Positions 61,727-64,000 of a stretch of 64,000 nucleotides of DNA are shown in pieces. The notes under the pieces are model-generated. The model was not told the origin of the DNA. It did not search any database and saw only the letters and a list, made by a program, of their open reading frames with translations. Each line of letters begins with the position of its first letter. Position 1 is the first letter of the stretch. The DNA comes from Saccharomonospora sp. NB11 (GTDB taxonomy: Bacteria; Actinomycetota; Actinomycetes; Mycobacteriales; Pseudonocardiaceae), in assembly GCF_015910535.1 (NCBI RefSeq), contig NZ_JACBJG010000003.1, forward strand, positions 372,001 to 436,000, given 5' to 3'. Position numbers and translations under genes: made by a program.

Positions 61727-61767
61727 GCACCGAGCGTACCCAGCTCACACACTCTCGGGAACGACGT

Positions 61768-62205
61768 TCACTCTGTGAGACGCGTGTGCGGGGCCAGGGC
61801 GGTGCGGACCGAGTCCAGGGTGGGAACGCCGCTGATGCGCAGCAGTTCGGTGCCTTCGGGGGCGTAGGCGATCGTGGTGGGAGTGCGCAGCACCCGCAGC
61901 GACTGCGCTACCTCCGGCCGGTCGGTGACGTCGAGGTCGACGTGGGTGACGCCCTCGGTGGTGTCGGCGAACCGCGTCAGGACGGCACGCGCGTGCCGAC
62001 ACGGCCCGCAGAAGGTGGTCGACAGTTGGACCAGGGTGATCGCGTGCGGGTCGAGAGCGTCGGCGACGGCGCTCGGCAGTGCGGACGACGCGTTCGACGG
62101 TGTGGTCGACATGGCGCGGCGGATCCTCCCGTTGCGCAGGGACAGCAGCGTGCCGGTGAGCACGCCCACGACGAGCGTGCCCACGAGCACCCACAGGCCG
62201 GTCAT
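61768..62205 (-). CDS. Membrane-anchored thioredoxin-like protein
   Basis: The 145-residue protein has an N-terminal membrane helix (residues 3-22) and a thioredoxin domain with active site TTFCGPCRHARAVL near 65 and the cis-Pro in LRTPTTIAY near 110. It is probably the reductant or acceptor for the sulfurtransferase/DUF4395 genes next to it. The gene lies 10 bp behind the DUF2993 stop. Confidence 0.92.
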   Translation of the reverse strand: MTGLWVLVGTLVVGVLTGTLLSLRNGRIRRAMSTTPSNASSALPSAVADALDPHAITLVQLSTTFCGPCRHARAVLTRFADTTEGVTHVDLDVTDRPEVAQSLRVLRTPTTIAYAPEGTELLRISGVPTLDSVRTALAPHTRLTE

Positions 62206-62215
62206 CGCCGCACCG

Positions 62216-63028
62216 TCAGCCGCCGAAGGCGGTGGACACGCCCGAGAACGTGACGTTCTCGGCCTCGCCGTGCAGGGTGAGGGAGCCCGACTCGACCCGG
62301 ATCGCGGTCGGCGTCACCGTGAACGGCATCTCGCCCGCGTTGATGTCGGCCTCGAAGTGCGGGAGCAGGGCTTGCTGCACCTCGGGAGGCACGACGGTCG
62401 TCTCCTGGTCGTTGCCGAACTGCAGCCGGTGCGGCGTGATGCGGATCGTCGTGCCGTCCAGCTCGATCATGGCGAAGGCGAAGATCTCGATGCGCTCGCC
62501 GGCGACGTCGGCCTTGCCCGACAGGCGCACCCCTGCCGTGGACTCGTCCGAGTCCTCCTCGACCTGGGCCTCCTGCTCCTCGTCGACGCCCTCTCCGTGG
62601 AGCACGTACGCCTTCGAGGACGGCTCGATGCGCAGGTCGTCGATGTTCGTGAGCGGGGCGACCCTGGCGATGTCGCTGGCCTTCAGCGTGATCTCGCCCG
62701 CGAGGCGACCGATCTCGATGTTGTCGACGTTGCCCGCCGTGAGGTCCGACATGGGGGCCGTGACGTCGTAGAGGTCGGCGCGCACGGAGACGTCCTGCAA
62801 CTCCTGCACGCGCACGCCGTCGGCGCTGATGTTGATGTGATCGTATTCGCCGGACAACGCCTGGGTGACAAACGGGAAACCGTGAATGGTGACAGCCGGG
62901 TCATGCGTGAGATCGAGTTGTTCGCGGGCCTTCTGCGACACGGTGTGTTCGGCGAAGGTGGCGGCGGCGAAGTCGGCGCCCACGAGGAGTCCCACGAGCA
63001 CGACCAGCACGATCACGAGGCGCTTCAT
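62216..63028 (-). CDS. DUF2993 (LmeA-like) membrane-anchored protein
   Basis: The 270-residue protein has an N-terminal membrane helix (residues 5-24) and a DUF2993 domain with the lipid-binding-like pattern GFPFVTQALSGEYDHINISADGVRV near 50. Mycobacterial relatives such as LmeA bind lipids and support lipomannan elongation outside the membrane. AAGGAG stands 10 nt before the ATG 63028; an ATG at 63091 would add a hydrophilic 21 residues. It is divergent from glnR. Confidence 0.88.
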   Translation of the reverse strand: MKRLVIVLVVLVGLLVGADFAAATFAEHTVSQKAREQLDLTHDPAVTIHGFPFVTQALSGEYDHINISADGVRVQELQDVSVRADLYDVTAPMSDLTAGNVDNIEIGRLAGEITLKASDIARVAPLTNIDDLRIEPSSKAYVLHGEGVDEEQEAQVEEDSDESTAGVRLSGKADVAGERIEIFAFAMIELDGTTIRITPHRLQFGNDQETTVVPPEVQQALLPHFEADINAGEMPFTVTPTAIRVESGSLTLHGEAENVTFSGVSTAFGG

Positions 63029-63242
63029 CCGGCGTCGGCTCCTTGTCCCGTCCGGCTGCGTCCTGTCGGTTACCGCGGTGTTCACAACCACATCCGTTCT
63101 GTTAATTCCGTGTTTCAGCGGCCCCGATTTGGTGTGACCCCGGTTCCAGAACTGCTGTGGCCGCCGGACCCGGCACTATTCTCGACCGAACCGGGACCCC
63201 GTTTCGGTGTCCATGGAAAGCATGACGTGCGAGGTGGTGGCG

Positions 63243-63965
63243 ATGAGCCTGGACCTGTTGATGCTGACCCCTGAACAGCGAGCCATCTCCGTCCTCCCCG
63301 CACTGGACTTGCTGCCGCATACGGTACGGGTGCGCGCTCCGGAGGTCACCGCCATCCTGGACGCGGGGCACTGTGACGTCATCGTCCTCGACGCCCGCAG
63401 CGACCTGGCGTCGGCCAAGAGCCTCTGCCGACTGCTCAAGGGGTCCGGTGAGTCGACCACCCCGGTGCTCACGGTCGTGGGCGAGGGCGGGCTCGTGGCC
63501 GTGAACTCCGACTGGCGCACCGACGACATTGTGCTCCCCAACGCCGGGCCCGCCGAGCTGGACGCCCGATTGAGGCTGGTCGCCACCCGCGAGGGCACCC
63601 AGGACGAGCCCGAGGGGGAGCTCCGGGTGGGCGATCTCGTGATCGACGAGGTCACCTACACGGCTCGGCTGCGCAAGCGGACCCTCGAACTGACGTACAA
63701 GGAGTTCGAACTCCTCAAGTACCTCGCCCAGCACGCCGGTCGCGTCTTCACCAGGGCGCAACTGCTGCAGGAGGTGTGGGGCTACGACTTCTTCGGTGGC
63801 ACGCGCACCGTGGACGTGCACGTGCGACGGCTGCGGGCCAAGCTCGGTCCGGAGCACGAGCAGCTCATCGGCACCGTGCGCAACGTCGGCTACAAGTTCG
63901 AACGCCCCGGCAAGCCGGTCGCCGAGGGGGCGACCCCCGACACCCGGGAACTCACCTCGCGCTGA
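63243..63965 (+). CDS. glnR: Nitrogen-response transcription regulator GlnR
   Basis: GlnR is an OmpR-family orphan regulator that switches nitrogen genes (glnA, amtB, nirB) in actinobacteria. The 240-residue product has an atypical receiver (residues 1-120; the strand [11 protein letters not shown] keeps an Asp but the acid pocket is degenerate, as known for GlnR) and a winged-helix DNA-binding domain: [57 protein letters not shown] precedes ATG 63243; an ATG at 63207 is in frame. mshD would be expected just after the window's end. Confidence 0.95.
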   Translation: MSLDLLMLTPEQRAISVLPALDLLPHTVRVRAPEVTAILDAGHCDVIVLDARSDLASAKSLCRLLKGSGESTTPVLTVVGEGGLVAVNSDWRTDDIVLPNAGPAELDARLRLVATREGTQDEPEGELRVGDLVIDEVTYTARLRKRTLELTYKEFELLKYLAQHAGRVFTRAQLLQEVWGYDFFGGTRTVDVHVRRLRAKLGPEHEQLIGTVRNVGYKFERPGKPVAEGATPDTRELTSR

Positions 63966-64000
63966 GTCTCGGGCTCTGCTTCGACGTCATGAGGCCGCCA

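Overview
The window is high-GC actinomycete DNA, most likely from a Saccharomonospora-like member of the Pseudonocardiaceae (an inference from gene content, not a database match). The pointers are about 70% G+C with many GTG starts, F420-type oxidoreductases, an ESX/EspG substrate cluster, DUF397/DUF5753 regulator genes, an RsiG-type c-di-GMP anti-sigma factor, DUF3073, and a final block (DUF3073, YgfZ, PabC, nitrobindin, DUF1416, sulfurtransferase, thioredoxin, DUF2993, GlnR) in the order familiar from mycobacteria. No rRNA, tRNA, insertion sequence, prophage or CRISPR was seen; this is mostly chromosomal housekeeping DNA with small accessory clusters.

Layout. 0-10 kb: the tail of an FAD-linked oxidase, nagA with a DasR-type operator, an ECF sigma factor, small oxidoreductases, an SDR/LLM divergent pair, fructose-bisphosphate aldolase, DUF3151, a secreted HNH nuclease and a secreted lipase. 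10-14 kb: purA, a secreted glycerophosphodiesterase, purD. 14-19 kb: a type VII secretion substrate operon with an EspG-like chaperone, ending in a WXG100-transglycosylase fusion. 19-26 kb: an aminotransferase, HAD phosphatase, threonine aldolase, a sigma/anti-sigma pair, TetR, purB, MBL hydrolase. 26-34 kb: an aldehyde dehydrogenase and an IclR-controlled acid catabolism locus (MFS transporter, U32-like protein, enolase-superfamily dehydratase, ketoglutarate-semialdehyde dehydrogenase). 34-37 kb: purS-purQ-purL. 37-44 kb: two duplicated secreted lipid- or wall-facing proteins, GH25 lysozyme, a T7SS-associated protein, an SCP2-like protein, an XRE/DUF397 trio. 44-47 kb: purF, purM, arfB. 47-53 kb: a CitAB-like two-component system divergent from a complete tctCBA tricarboxylate transporter. 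53-64 kb: the mycobacteria-like block ending at glnR.

How it works together. Seven genes for six de novo purine steps (purF, D, S, Q, L, M, plus purB and purA for later steps) are spread over six sites; purN, purE, purK, purC and purH are not here. Regulation is unusually legible. Nineteen genes have a TAnnnT- or nAnnnT-type -10 hexamer exactly 6 nt before the start codon, the signature of leaderless transcripts, and this rule fixes several starts. An identical 16-bp palindrome type precedes iclR, the MFS gene and (degenerate) the U32 gene, defining a local regulon. A 40-codon leader peptide precedes the sulfur operon. Two convergent intergenic gaps hold 21-bp-period repeat arrays sharing the same GCGGACACG core, one of them a nine-unit palindromic array.
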